Assembly: GCA_949358305.1 (NCBI GenBank)
Contig: OX442317.1
Span: 13,334,186-13,398,185 of the forward strand
Direction: 5' to 3'
DNA from: Strigamia acuminata
Taxonomy: Eukaryota > Arthropoda > Chilopoda > Geophilomorpha > Linotaeniidae
Length of the DNA: 64,000 bases
Numbering within the stretch: position 1 is the first letter of the stretch; each line of letters starts with the position of its first letter. The translations under genes and the position numbers were made by a program. Under the pieces are notes generated by a model. The model was not told where the DNA came from and searched no databases. It was given only the letters and a program-made list of their open reading frames with translations. Of the stretch, positions 1-12,748 are shown piece by piece.

Positions 1-3000
1 TACGAAGAACTAGAAAATGCCGTCAAGACCTAGGCACCACTCTTTCGCAAAGAGTGACTAACTAACCACTTACCCAAAGCCATGACCACCTAGCTAACAT
101 GATCACGCCAGAAGAAGGAAAAAGAGAACGAGAAAGCATGAAGCTCAGGCAATGCGAACCATTCACCGCAACTGCCACGCAAAGGCGTTGACCGCACCCT
201 GACTTGACATGAACCCACGAAACCGCTAAGAGCGAAGAATAACGAAAAAAGGAAAAGACTTAGTCAGATGACTGTGCAAGCCAACTGCGACCTCTTGTCC
301 ACAGCGACAAGGAAACACGCGCACGCTGACCCATCGACCAAAACTTTAACTAACTAATAAAAGAAAAACGGTTCAATTATCTAAAAAAAAACGAACACGT
401 TCCGTGCAAATAAATACCGGCAAAAACGTCAATATTATCACTAAAGCTATTGGCCAAGTATGGCCTCACAAGGGAAACTAAAAAACTGGAACTGTGAAAA
501 CCAGCAAGAATTCCAAAACACTAAACTTTCTGCTTTTTTTTCGAAGAGAGAATAAGTCCGTACCCAAATAATCAATCCATTTCCTCCCCACAAGAAAAGA
601 AAGGAAAGGGACCTGCTTCTTTTTGAAGATCAACAGGTGTCAAACGATACTGAAAAACGTTGGAAGCAGTGCAACTGCAACCAAATGAAACGAAGCTACA
701 CTTCCTGCACGAAAACTAATCACGTCGTTGAAAAGAAATTAAAACCGGTGGCTTTCTTTCAACCGAGCTGCGCTTTACGAATGCGCCTTGAACAAGGAGG
801 TACCCGATGGACTGCACGTCCGCACTCGGGCCACCGTGTAGCCTGTTGTGAGCAGACTACCACGAAGACTGAAACTTCTTTAACCGAGAGGGAAATCGAA
901 ACTAGATCTAGTTAAAACCCCATGCTCCAATAAGGAGGCTACTGTATGAACGCTTGGCCCACCCCGAGTCGGAACCAATATGATTGAACCGAGAAACGAG
1001 AGAAGAGGGGGGGTTGCTTGACGTCCCTGATTGCGAGGGGCGTCACACATAGACATGAGCACAAGGACTTGCCAGTTGCCAACCGCATTACTGGAACCGG
1101 TAAGCAACTGCAAGTCGACAATTGACTCGCTCACATACCCATTGACCACATCGTCGATCAGCAAGCCGACTTCCGGAAATCGCCACTCTACTGAAAGCAC
1201 GTGTTGTCCAATGACTAAAACGTGTTGCCGAGTGCCGGCGCCAAGAAGGCCGCACACACACGTCCTTCAACCCATCCTAGAGTGGGCTCCCTGCCTAGTG
1301 CATGTCTGCCTCACTGCAGAGCTAGGGATGAAAGACTAACAACAACTACTCAGTCGCGGGAAGCAAACGTAGAAATAGGGGCTGCCAAAAGGCGCAGGGA
1401 CTATGTCTCGGACACGACATCTAACAGAGTATGGCAGTGCAAACCTGCCCTCTGTAACACATCGAATGGCAGTCTTTGCTGTGCACAGCAAAAACAACCA
1501 TCCAAAACAAGTACCTATACCCTAACGCCACGCTAGCTAGCCGCAACCCAAAAATAGCAAGCAAGCTATTTCCTAAACGAATAAGCTAAAATGTCCAAAT
1601 TCTAAGGTTGCCCCAAAGAACTAGAATAACTAAACTCCCTTTTTTAAACGATAAAAGGCGAGACTAATCACTAATGAAGACTCATGAAACGCTACGGACG
1701 TTTCAACGAAGAGAAAGCGAAAATGCAGAACGTACATCACCAGCGGTAGACACTGGGTGCAGCGGTCAACAACAAAAACTGGACTTGCCCAGTGGGCGGT
1801 GCGGATCGGCTGCTCTAAACTTCCAGCACCGACAGAAGTCACACGCCTATCTAAATCCAAACCCACTTGCAAACAAGTCGTATAACAATCTAACCGAACA
1901 GAAATTGACTGACAGATAAGAACCGACTGACCTCGCGGGCCAGCGCTCGCTCAGCAAGACTCGAGCAACAAAGAAACTAATCCCGTTCTAAAAACAGGAA
2001 ACACTTTACCATACACGAATACAAACGGGTGTGCCTTCTCTCGTTCCGGAGAGGCGTCCGACACCAGAACCAACGAGGAACTCGAATGACTCCAAGAAAA
2101 TCTTACTGGACAAGACAAGAACACGCTAAATCGTAAAGATTAGGAATCGTCTACATTCCACCCGAACACACACAAACCCAGCTGCGAAGAAACTTGACCC
2201 CCGACCTACTACATCTAGAGACACTGATAAATTAAGGGCGAGAGTTAATTGGCTTAGCACCGCCAAAGAACAGGTCAAGACTACAAAGGGCAGCGAATGC
2301 AACGACATTCCCAAGCAAAACACATTAATGAATACAAAAAACGTAAAGACCAGGAACCGCCAGCATTCCACACAAGAACATGCAGAATCAGGCAATATTC
2401 CTAATCCAAAAACCTACCGGTAACTGGGGAAAGAACCCGGGAGAACTAAGAACTCAAAATCAAAGAGCTTAATGCGTAATAAATTGGCGATTTCAAATTA
2501 AAGGGGGAAACTTGGAAACAAGTAGCTCTGCTTCTCACATACTAAACCGAAAATTGTCACCAAAAACGTGAGCAAGCAAAGAATAAAGCTATTAACAAGC
2601 ACAGGCATAAATGCGATCAGAAAATTGGACTCCCTTATTAAATCCAGACACAGAAAGCCAATAAATTCATATAAGCTACTCTTTAGTATCTTTAACAAGA
2701 AACTCATGACATTAATACTAGAAAACGCATTCGAGGAGGACAAAAACAGAAGTTTAGGGTTTAAGGGGACTCCAAACAAGGCGCAAATAGGCGTGGAAAC
2801 TAGCTACACTTGCACAACGACGTATGCAGAAGCATGAAACTTAACTAACGCCTCAAAACTCCCAAAACAACCACAATTTCCCCCAAAAACCTTAAAATTA
2901 ACATTTGATGAAAACGAGAAAATATAATCGACAAAAAAACGAAATCTTCATTGCCGACTCTAGTACATTGCGTTGTGTATAACTGGCGGCCGACTGACGC

Positions 3001-3522
3001 TTGAAGAGTGACTCTTCCAAACTCGGTGACCATTCTGTGTGCGCTGACGGCACGAATCTTTTGGCGGGACTGTCCGGTACAACTGAGAGAACTCGCTCTG
3101 CTGCTGAAGAAACAACTCGACTGGAATCTTGACCGCGTCGCTTGTGAGACGGCGCACGTCTGTGTGGACACAGCCTCGTACTGTCCAACGAACTGGGCAC
3201 ACGAAATCCTGGAAAATCTTGCCGAAACTCTCTCCATCGACGATCCCGAAGTGGTCGCTGCATTCCGCCATACGACGCACTCGTACTGGGCGAATCTGAG
3301 ACGAATTTCGCCATCCCGAGCAGCAATTCTCGATTTGACCGACAGCCACACGCATTGCGCTTGTGAATGCGCTGGCTTCACACGATGCGTCTGTCGTCAC
3401 TAAGCGCTGGCAGCCTCCACTGCAATTACCGATCTTGTTTCCGAAAATGGCGGCGATGTCGAACTCACGGCAACCTGACGACACTTGGCTAGCATCCTGG
3501 TCAAGCAAAACGGCACCAACTT
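1..3522 (-). mobile_element. Internal region of a non-autonomous BEL-like LTR element (left copy)
   Basis: This segment abuts the 773-bp LTR at 3523-4295, and its first ~436 bases recur at 14325-14760 with only scattered mismatches, so it is the inside of a repeated element read on the minus strand. No frame on either strand encodes a recognisable gag, protease, reverse transcriptase or integrase. The longest open frames (about 130-180 codons between 2845 and 3510) overlap each other on both strands and have no family signature. Next to the LTR end the minus strand reads TGGTGCCGTTTTGCTTG, a plausible tRNA primer-binding site. Combined with 13522-14760, the internal part would be at least 4.3 kb, as in a large retrotransposon derivative (LARD). 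A decayed gag near 2.9-3.5 kb cannot be excluded. Confidence 0.6.
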
Positions 3523-4295
3523 TGTTTCTAGCAGTGCTTGAAGACCGTGTTGCACTCTAGAAGACATTTGAAAATGGTTAAAATAAATAACCCTATTTAC
3601 CAGAACTTGTGAAGAATCCCAAAGAAGAAAGTCCATTACAGGAAAAAACCTTGATGTGAAACCTGTAAAGTGAGCTGTGAACATGTTGGGACAATTCAAT
3701 ACTATTGTGCTCAAGTTAGCACACAAAAACGAATTTATTGTAAGGTTAAAATCTATCAAAACATTACACATAAGAGAGGAGAAAATCAACGTTACTTAGG
3801 ACTAGAAAAAACATATAACAAGTCAGAGTAGTTGCTGCGCAACCTACAACAATTAGAGCAGCGGCTCTTAGCAACGAGTGGCAACAATCACTCGCAAGAG
3901 GCGGATTGTCCCTCTAGTGACAAAATGATAAAGCGTATACAAGAAAATACACAGTTTCGAGTATAAAATCATTACAAAAGGCACAAAACCGTAATAAATT
4001 AAGACAAAGTGTTTCAAATAAATAAACTAACTTAGGAACTAACAACAGCAACTCTTTGGACGAATCCAAGCAGTAAAACTCCAAAGAATCAAAGAAAAGA
4101 TACAAGATTACCTTAAAAAAGACAGCTTAAATCAGGTAAAACATAACTCCCACGTCACAAACTACACGAAATTCATTTAACCTTTAGCCAAAACTTAAGC
4201 TGCACTATTAACTAAACACAAACTTAAATTAATGATTAATCAAAGCAAATCCGCTATTGCGATAGCAAAAATCCATGTTGCGCGTGCTCGCAACA
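3523..4295 (-). repeat. LTR of BEL-like LARD (5' LTR of left copy)
   Basis: A 773-bp block that recurs at 12749-13521 with only a few substitutions. On the minus strand it starts TGTTGCGAGC and ends CTAGAAACA, giving the TG...CA ends of an LTR. It starts with a small hairpin (TGTTGCGAGC...GCGCAACA), like the LTRs beside the BEL pol genes at 10148 and 57891. Element orientation (minus) follows from the internal sequence lying below 3523 and from the candidate primer-binding site there. Boundaries were set where the two copies stop matching. Confidence 0.75.
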
Positions 4296-5465
4296 CAGTT
4301 GGTACAACGAGCCTCGTTTTCGGTTGAGAGTTAATTTGATTCAGAATAAGATTTGCTCGAATTAAGTTTTTACTGTATGATTTTATTACGATTTCGAATT
4401 GATTAGCTGATTATTTCTTCGTTGTTTTGTGTTTCGGATAAGATTTAATCGTTTAGTCGGGTGTCACGTGATTTGAGACATCGTGCATCTTTTCGGTCGA
4501 GTTCGGGTTTTATAACTCGCCCGCGAATAGCATTGGGTTTGGTGCGGGAGATGGGAATTTAATTCCGTGCTATGCAATAGATTTATTAAATGCGCACAAG
4601 GAGTGTTGAGGATGCATTATTTGAATTCTTTATTTGTATTAAAACAGTGACCAAGTCCGGGATGCGAGAATTGCGATTGATTAGATTACGTCTCCGTTTA
4701 CATTGATTAGGCGACGTCTCGTGGCGAAATGTAGCAGTTTTCGGGTTTTCGAGATTTCCATTCAATGTTCATTGAGGTTTTAGATTTTTAAGGGTTTGCA
4801 CCTTCTTTCTATTTATTTCGCTGTATTAAATAATCATTAGTGTTTGAGTTATTTATATGCACGATTTTCGATATTAAAAATAAGTTTTTTGGTGTAATTT
4901 GAACTCTCAACGGCCGTTCTTGTTCTGTTGTACGGAGGCCGTTTTGAGACATTGGGTTTTTGATATATTGTTGTTTATTTTATTAGTAGTGTACTCGTGT
5001 TGACGTTTATTGTTATTAGAGTCCGTGGCACGAGTTTATACATTGTAAGAACAGTTATAGTTTTGATTTGAACGATTAAACATCGTTTTATTTTCGTTCG
5101 CAAATAAGAACGAGTGTTTCTTTTCGTTTGCACACGAGCGCGAGATTCGAATCTACGCCATCTTTGATTTGCGAAAGACGATATTGATATTCGAGCCCGA
5201 ATATCCGCCAACAGTCATGTTTAGAGCAAAAGCCAGGTTCTCGAGTTTCGGTCGACATGGAGAGGACAATGAGGGCCAAGTCAGAAAACATGAGATGCGT
5301 TATCAGATGTCAGAATGGTTTCAATCGAGTCGAGTAGTTAAAAGTGCTGTGCGAAGATTTGATCGCTCGAATGTTTATTACGAGGTGCGTGAGTTGCCGG
5401 TTCTTGCAGCAATCACTGCTTGCTGGCAACACGGGGACTCGCATCGCAATACACTTCTAAACTTA
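4296..5465 (-). repeat. Probable BEL-type LTR remnant interrupting BEL copy 1
   Basis: On the minus strand a BEL-like LTR start (TGTTGCCAGCAAGC, imperfect hairpin) begins at 5431. It lies directly after a short stretch (5465-5432) that continues the RNase H start of BEL copy 1 (reading LEVYCDASP). From there to 4296 the sequence is AT-rich and noncoding with several long AT runs. The far boundary is unclear because it meets the LARD LTR at 4295. Either a solo LTR inserted into BEL copy 1, or a deletion joined pol to its own 3' LTR. Confidence 0.4.
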
Positions 5466-5952
5466 TGTTGGTCTAAAGACCGTGTTTTTATCGATGAATA
5501 TGTTTAGTCTCTATTGATTTCGATGTTACCTTTTATTTAGCGATGTCTCATATGTAATTCCATACTCTTGTCTTGTTCTTATATGATTTATTCTATCACC
5601 AAGTGATTTGTTCTCAATTAATGCTAATTTCCGGCACCAGAGTGCCACCACCACTGTTATCTGAATCCAACATGGCGGAACACACAGGTGTGTGTCTTCT
5701 AGCTATTTCTCCAATGTGTAATGTATATTTTCGTTTTATTAAAGTGTATATTTTATTTAAGCTTTGTGTTTATGTTTAAGCACCTTCTGTGCAAGTTTTC
5801 CAGCGCATATAAGCGGCATTAGGCCGCGCGCTTTCACGAAACGAATCGCGAACGTTCGTGCGCGAAGCACGACGCCATTTTGCGTTGCTTCGCACTTTGC
5901 AAACACGCTTCCCGTCAGTTATTCAACTGATTTCGCGCACTCCTCTGCTACA
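5466..5952 (+). repeat. TRIM 5' LTR
   Basis: 487 bp, TGTTGG...CTACA, matching the 3' LTR. It contains a TATA-like CATATAAG near 5806 and a small hairpin at the start (GGTCTAAAGACC). Apparent identity of the two LTRs points to recent insertion. Confidence 0.92.
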
Positions 5953-5953
5953 T

Positions 5954-5971
5954 TGGTAGCAGAGGATGGTT
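5954..5971 (+). promoter_or_regulatory. Primer-binding site for initiator tRNA-Met
   Basis: TGGTAGCAGAGGATGGTT, one base after the 5' LTR. It is complementary to the 18-nt CCA-bearing 3' end of animal initiator methionine tRNA, the usual primer of Copia-type elements. Confidence 0.88.
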
Positions 5972-6144
5972 GTCACGTACATTTGCGCTGGCGACGCGGG
6001 AATCGTCGGTTGTGTGTAAAGGAGCTTTTCTGGTTGAAAGGTGCGTACCTGTACGGGGAGTTAAAACACGATCATTTCGGAAACCAAACTTCCAGTATAC
6101 GTTTGTCTTGTCCCCTGATAAATATTTTCATCGAAGAGGGGATT

Positions 6145-6631
6145 TGTTGGTCTAAAGACCGTGTTTTTATCGATGAATATGTTTAGTCTCTATTGATTTC
6201 GATGTTACCTTTTATTTAGCGATGTCTCATATGTAATTCCATACTCTTGTCTTGTTCTTATATGATTTATTCTATCACCAAGTGATTTGTTCTCAATTAA
6301 TGCTAATTTCCGGCACCAGAGTGCCACCACCACTGTTATCTGAATCCAACATGGCGGAACACACAGGTGTGTGTCTTCTAGCTATTTCTCCAATGTGTAA
6401 TGTATATTTTCGTTTTATTAAAGTGTATATTTTATTTAAGCTTTGTGTTTATGTTTAAGCACCTTCTGTGCAAGTTTTCCAGCGCATATAAGCGGCATTA
6501 GGCCGCGCGCTTTCACGAAACGAATCGCGAACGTTCGTGCGCGAAGCACGACGCCATTTTGCGTTGCTTCGCACTTTGCAAACACGCTTCCCGTCAGTTA
6601 TTCAACTGATTTCGCGCACTCCTCTGCTACA
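6145..6631 (+). repeat. TRIM 3' LTR
   Basis: 487 bp, same ends and sequence as the 5' LTR at 5466-5952. It is followed directly by the ACTTA target duplication (6632-6636). Confidence 0.92.
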
Positions 6632-8731
6632 ACTTAGACCTTCACCCGAATACGTGCCCACCCATCTCTGCACCTTTACTTCTTTCAGATGTTGAAGGTC
6701 GGCATACCAACGAGCAACCTGAGCACGGTCGTCGTCCGGTAACACCTGGTCCCAGGCGAAAGCTCGGCCCCAGAAGCTCTGCATCAGCAGCTTCATCGGC
6801 AAAATGATCGCGGCCAGGAAACCTAACGGGTCAAACAGGGACGCGACGAGCGAGAGAACTCCTCGCCTAGTGCAAGGAACCTCATCAAACTCGGGAACTC
6901 GAAAAAGAATCGCGTCTTGCTGGACGTCCCAGAGAATTCCCAGCATTTTAATAACACCGAGATTCTCGAACGAATCAGCTCTCATATGGAACCCTTCCTC
7001 TTTCAGGGAACCAAAGACTTCACCATTCGACGCTGCCCACTTAACTAGCGGTAACTTTGCGGCGTCGAGAATATTGCGTAAATTCACACAATGAGCAACA
7101 GCTGCTGGCGGACGATCAGCGCCAGACGTAAGGTCGTCCATGAAGATACCCTTATCGAGAGCATCCGCCTCTTTCGGGTGTGAGGCAGCATGAAGTTGCC
7201 CTTGCGCACGAATCGTTGCGCAAAGTAAAAATGGTGAGGAGTTTACACCAAACGGAACCACCGTCATCCGTAGGACAACCAAGTTGTCCCACAGGTTTCG
7301 CCACGAATACACGTCGGCGAAATATCCATCCGCCACCCAAAGAAAGCGCAAGAAATTGCGATGCTTCGGATCGATCGATACTTGCAGAAATGCCTGTTTG
7401 ATGTCGGCAATGATAGCAATGCACATCAAACGAAACCTAATCAAAACCCGGATGATATCGGGATTGAGAGACGGCCCAGGGTATAAACAGTCATTGAGCG
7501 ACCGCGCGCTCTTCTTTGAAGAAGAGGCGTTAAAAACGACCCTGAACTTCGTGGTCTCACGGTCCTCCTTAATAACAGGGTGATGTGGGATATTGTAAAC
7601 CCCTTCTGTCCAGAAACGTTCGGCCGGAGGAACCACTTTGGCATGATCCTCGCGAACATATGCCCACATCGCGTCATGATAGCGTTTCTTGTGGTCGGTA
7701 CTCGCATCTATGCGCTTCAGCGTATTGGAAAGCTGCGTGACTGCCAGCTCCCAATTGGACTCGAGTCCGGTAACATGCTCATTAAAAGGTAAGCGTACCT
7801 GGTAACGACCGTCTTCGAGGCGAACAGTGGACTGTTCGAATCGATCTCGAACGAAATCAGAATCGCGCTCTCCTGCACGAATACCCACAGCTTCAAGTGA
7901 CCATAGGCGTTCCAGCTCTTTGTCAGGAGAAACGTCGCACGTCGCACAGCAAGCTACTGAAGACGTGTCATCGAGAAGCAAATCCGCAGATCCAGCTGCA
8001 CCCAACAAAATCCATCCGAATATGGTGTTAATCAACCCGGACGACTGGTCGAGTCGCTTGCAACCGTTTAGACAGACCTGCCACCAAACATCAACCCCTA
8101 ACAGGACGTCAATGTGCTGGGCGGTCGACGGTAAGTCCTCGGCCAACTCAAGACCTAGGGCTTTGACCTTCTCAATGGTCTCGGCGTGAACGATTCCCGA
8201 CACCTGCGGAAGATGTTCCACACTCAGAGCGGACACTGTGATGTTTTTCGCGTTATGGCGAGACTTCAGACGTATAGAGAAAACGTCGTAATCTGTCGGC
8301 ACTGGATCACGCTCATTAAAGCGCTGAGTAGAAGCGTGCACGACACCACATCGTCGCAACTTAATGCGATCTGCCAAGCTCTTTAGAATGTAGGAGCGAT
8401 GGCTTCCTGGGTCCAGCATGCCTCGAATGCGATGCGACCCACCTGACTTAGTGGTCAGTTCTGCTGAAAAGATCATCAGCTGCAAAGATGAAGCAACGGA
8501 CAATGTAACGTTCGTAACGACCTGCAATTCCCTTGGTCTGTCTTGAAGAACAGGAGATTTGTCCTTAGCACCCCGATGTAGCAAACAACCTTGGATCTCA
8601 CAGGAAAAAACTGGCGAATTGGTCACCAAACTCTGGAAACCGCCCGAGACTGTATAGTGGTTGAAGAGACAAGTTGAAATCCTCTCTCTGAGCATAAGCC
8701 TAACTTGAAGAAGTGTTAGGCCTGACTGCAT
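6632..8731 (-). pseudogene. BEL/Pao pol fragment, copy 1 (protease-RT, truncated)
   Basis: A roughly 700-codon open frame with BEL/Pao pol features in order. There is a remnant of a Cys/His segment (CEIQGCLLHR), then an aspartic-protease-like segment with DPGS where D(S/T)G is expected. The conserved linker (IDVLLGVDVWW), a full reverse transcriptase with catalytic FMDD, and the start of the RT-RNase H connection follow. It stops at WVGTYSG because the TRIM inserted at 6632. The RNase H start resumes at 5465 and is lost after CDASP; integrase is missing. Gag is absent upstream. The true start is unknown, and a short direct repeat (GCAGTCAGGCCTA) at 8716-8752 marks its upstream edge. It is a dead copy: the DPG change, the TRIM and the missing 3' half each argue against activity. 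Confidence 0.88.
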
Positions 8732-10148
8732 GAAACTAGGCCTGACTGCATTTAGATAAAGTGATTGGCAAAACCTCTTTAGCTGCTGGGTAGAAATTCC
8801 GGGCTCCCAGGGAGGAGGAGAGCAGGCAAAGCTCTCTACTCACAAGCCATCATGTTTATTGAAGTAAAAGAAACCCAGGAATAAATTATCCAAAGAAGGA
8901 GGAAAAATATCAACTGGATTTAATACTTAACAACTGATAACAACTGTTGCTTCTTTAGCAACCTACTCTTAACAACTGGTCACCTGATTACAATAAATGT
9001 CAGTGACCAAACAATACAGATTTGAATAATAACAATAGTGCCAACAAGGTTTCCGTATTTCTACAACAGATGTCAAACTTAACATAAGTAAAGGCAAAAC
9101 TTAACCTAACACCTTGATAACATTATGACCTGTGCAAACAGCACTTCACTTAAACTTAACAGATAATTCAAAGGCTAAAACTAACATTAGTTACACTCAA
9201 AACACAATGCTTAGCCCAAACCCAATCACCACCAACAGAGGGCGCAACGTGTCACAGTTTTAACCCCTTAACAACCATGCAATAACAAAGGTAAAAGCTT
9301 AGATTAATAACAACTAATATTGGTAAATATACAAACAATAACTAGTATATATTCCCTACGTCCAGGTTCCAATAAAACCCCAAAAGAAACAATAACAGGG
9401 CACCAGTGCAGCACCAAATCTAAGATGGCGACCATGCAACTGCCAAAATGACGTGAATGGAGCCAGACAAGGTCGCGAGCGACTCACAGGCCTTCTCAAC
9501 GATGGATCTGCGTCCTAGAACGGTTAGTACAGCTTTCCCAGTGCTTGGACATTGAAACCCGACCGATTCAACTCATTTGCAGGACCCATACGACCACGAG
9601 AGGCGTCGCAAGGCGTGCGCTCACGCCCGACGCTCGCAAACGCTCACAAACGATGTCCAACGTCCATCCAGCGACCCAAGACACCTGTGGACTACCTTAA
9701 ACACCAATACAAGTTAGTATAAATTAAATTACCAGTGAAACAAGCACTAAAACTGCAATTGTGCTTATTTCAAGTTCTCCCGTTTCCCAGCTCACTTATG
9801 CTATGGCGGCCATCTTGCCGATGCACGCCTATCTCTCTCACAAGTGAACTGGAAACAGGAGAAAACTTATAAATACTAGAAATAACACAAACAAGTGAAA
9901 AAGACACATAAAACAATGCCAAAAGACTAAAAACACAACTTTCAAACATTCCAGGTGTGGCAGGCGAAGTGACAACCCCCTTGAACTTCCAGGATCGTGA
10001 CAACAAGGCAACAAACCAACTGGACATGTCAGATATGAGTTGCAAATCTATTCAAACTTGACAACAAAATTAAAAAGCCTTTTCTCTCTTTCTGAAGATA
10101 AACAACGTGAAATCTTCAGATCTTTTTGTTGCGTTCTTGCTCGCAACA
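8732..10148 (-). repeat. BEL/Pao 3' LTR region of copy 2 (far boundary uncertain)
   Basis: On the minus strand the sequence after the BEL copy 2 pol reads GCCGGCTG, a short spacer, then TGTTGCGAGCAAGAACGCAACA from 10148. This is the same GCCGGC...TGTTGC junction seen at 13521 and 57891, so an LTR starts here. The region down to about 8760 has no gene. The LTR end was not found and the 1.4 kb may include other sequence. Confidence 0.55.
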
Positions 10149-10200
10149 TCGCTGCCAGCCGAAAAAGAAGCGGACAGCCGGCCTAAGCGACTCGACCACG

Positions 10201-12748
10201 CTAGTCCAGCTCCAAAGCCCTTACGTGTTTGACCGAGCGTCGATATTCCTTTCCATTGGCTGTAACCACTCTCACGACGCGCACAAAACCATCTTCGCCT
10301 GGTAGGACTTCGATGACCCGTGCCAGCGGCCAGAAGTACGGATTGCAGCCGACCTTTTCTAGCAAGACTATCTGGTCGACTTCCGGATTCTTGAAACGGG
10401 AGTCGCCCTTGACTTCATGAAAATTTCTTAGCTGTTTCAGGTAACTCTCGCGCCAAATCCGCCAGAACTCCCAAACGAAAAGTTGTCTTTTTCTATCCAA
10501 TCTCCGTAGGTCTTTCTTCTCTATCGCGTGCAGTGGACGGTTGATAACCCACTTGGGCATTCCTCCAGTGAGAAAGTTCTCAGGGCTGAGAATTCTCCCG
10601 CCGTCAACCTCCTCATGTACGTAAGACAGGGGCCTTGAGTTAAGCACGGAGCTTATCTCGACGGCTAGCGTCTGAAGCGTCTCCAAGTCTACAGTCCTAC
10701 GCAGCAGCATCTTACGTAGTTTATCTTTCACCGAACGCACAAGTCTCTCCCAGGCTCCTCCAGCCCAAGGTGACAATGGTGGGATGAACGACCAAACCAC
10801 TCTCTTCTCCGAAAGGAACGTCCGGATCCCATCCTTGGTCAGCAATTTACCCCACGACTGTATCTCCTGGCTTCCTCGCTCGAAAGTTTTGGAGTTGTCG
10901 GAGAACACTTTCGCCGGGTACCCAAATCTGGCGCCGAAACGACGGAAGGCCAGAAGGAACTTTTCCACCGAAAGGTTCTCAGAGACTTCCAAATGGATCG
11001 CTCGTGTTACTAGGCAGGTAAACAACAGAATATAGACTTTTCTTTCTTTCTCCTTATGCTTGACTGTGAGAGGGCCGAGGTGGTCAATTCCTGTATGCTG
11101 GAACGGGGCTGCCGGCGTGACGCGCTCCATAGGAGGGTCACCAGTGGCTGGGTTATTTCGTTCCAACCGCTCTCGTTTGCAGACCAAGCAACTCCGGATC
11201 ACAGCCTTGACCGTTCGGCGTCCTCTTACAATCCAATACTTGTCTCTCAACCGGTAAAACGTCTCACTTAGCTCACCATGCAGGAGCTGCAAGTGAACCT
11301 TCTTGATGATTAGTCTTGTTACCCAACTATCCGGGTGTAAAATGATGGGAAATACCTCGTCAAAGGGAAGCGCTGACTTCCCTAGACGGCTCCTTAGTCT
11401 TAGTAAATCTCTCTCATCCAGAAAAATGTCGAAATTTTTCAGGATAGAGCCCTTTGCCACTTTCTCTTTCAACATTGCGGCTTGTCTTTCGTCTGGAAAA
11501 CTCAAGACCTGAGCCAAGCGGATGACTCTTTCCTCGGCAACTTCTATCTCGAGAACCTCGAGGTCCCTCCCGCGGGCGAAAAAAGGAAGCCAGCGCCGCA
11601 TGAGCGCGAAAACTCGCACGAGGCGATTAAAACTACTAAATCGCTTGAAAACCTCGCACATATGCGCTTCTCCATCTGACGCAACCAAAGCTACCTTTTC
11701 CTTTTTTGCCTCTTCCATTGGGAGGTCAACGTCCTCAGGTTCGTCCGCGAGGTCTTCCAACTGACCGGGCCCGTCCCACCAGAGACGGTTGGCCAAAAGG
11801 TTCTTTGCCTCGCATGGGCGTGTCAATACGTCCGCTGGATTCCGGTCCGTCGGGACGTATGCCCACTGACTCGGACTTGACTTTTCAAGAACTTCTGCCA
11901 CTCTGTTGGAGACATATGGCTTCCACCTGTTCTTATCAGACTTCAACCACCCGAGCGCAACCATTGAGTCCGAGTAATACCTTATCTTCCCGATTGGATA
12001 ACCTGGTAGGAAATCCTCTAGGATGTACTCCACCATCCGGACTCCAACAACAGTTGCGGTCAATTCTAGGCGTGGCAAAGTCAACTTGGTGGTGGGGGCA
12101 ATTCTGCTTTTGCTCAAGAGCAGTTGGGTCGCGCCTGACGCAGCTCGAACGTAGATCGCGCACCCGTACGCTTGTGGACTTGCGTCGCAAAAGACGTCAA
12201 TGTCCATTTCTTGGCCCGAGTACGTCCCCATCCAACGCTTCACCCGGGCTTCGGTGAGGCGCTGAAGATCGGCGTACCATTTTGTCACTATCTCTCGGTT
12301 CTCTTCGGAGATTATGTCGTCCCATTTGATGTCGCGACCCCACATACTCTGTAAAAGTAGCTTCATCCGCAAAATGACTGGAGCTATCAACCCCAAGGGG
12401 TCGAAGACTGATGCCAATAATGACAGAATGCCCCTCCTTGACTGGGGAATCTCAACACCGGTCGGGATCCTGAACATTAGCGTATCATCTTGGACGCTCC
12501 AAAGGATGCCCAGCATCTTGACAACTCCTAGATCTTCAAACTTGTCTGCACGCATGTGGAAATCCTTGTCTTTGAGTGCATCAAAGACTTCTGCCTTTGA
12601 TGCTGCCCACTTGACGAGAGGCATCTTTCCCTCGTCAAGGATCCTGCGTAGATTGACACAGTGCCTAACTGTCTCTTGGGTTCCATCGGCCCCGGACGTC
12701 AAATCGTCCATGTAGATGCCCTTATCAAGGGCGTCTGCCTCTTTGGGG
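10201..12748 (-). pseudogene. BEL/Pao pol fragment, copy 2 (RT C-terminus, RNase H, integrase)
   Basis: About 849 codons read without a stop from 12748 to a natural stop at 10201. It begins inside reverse transcriptase just upstream of YMDDLTSG. RNase H (DVFCDASP) follows, then the integrase HHCC zinc finger (HLQLLHGE...CLVC) and the integrase core with all three acidic positions visible (GIDHLGP, FSDNSK, GGAWERLV). The C-terminal DUF5641-type domain ends ...VKHVRALELD. The 5' part was cut off at 12748 by the LTR of the LARD. The surviving coding part has no frameshift, so truncation is probably recent. It is close to copy 1 in the overlapping RT part but not the same copy, since both contain the FMDD/YMDD segment. 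Confidence 0.92.

Larger units (their letters stand above)
5466..6631 (+). mobile_element. TRIM retrotransposon, complete, with ACTTA target duplication
   Basis: Two 487-bp direct repeats (5466-5952, 6145-6631) that look identical by eye bracket only 192 bp of internal DNA. The LTRs start TGTTGG and end CTACA. One base after the 5' LTR lies TGGTAGCAGAGGATGGTT, an 18-base complement to the 3' end (with CCA) of animal initiator tRNA-Met. A purine-rich tract (GAAGAGGGGA) precedes the 3' LTR. The 5-bp sequence ACTTA occurs immediately before and after the unit. There is no coding capacity, so it needs enzymes in trans, probably from a Copia-type element given the LTR ends and the primer. It is inserted in the RNase H start of BEL copy 1. 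Confidence 0.93.

Noticed and set aside
3008-3403. 131-codon plus-strand frame inside the LARD
   Set aside because: Overlaps several equally open minus-strand frames, opposite to element orientation, no family signature.
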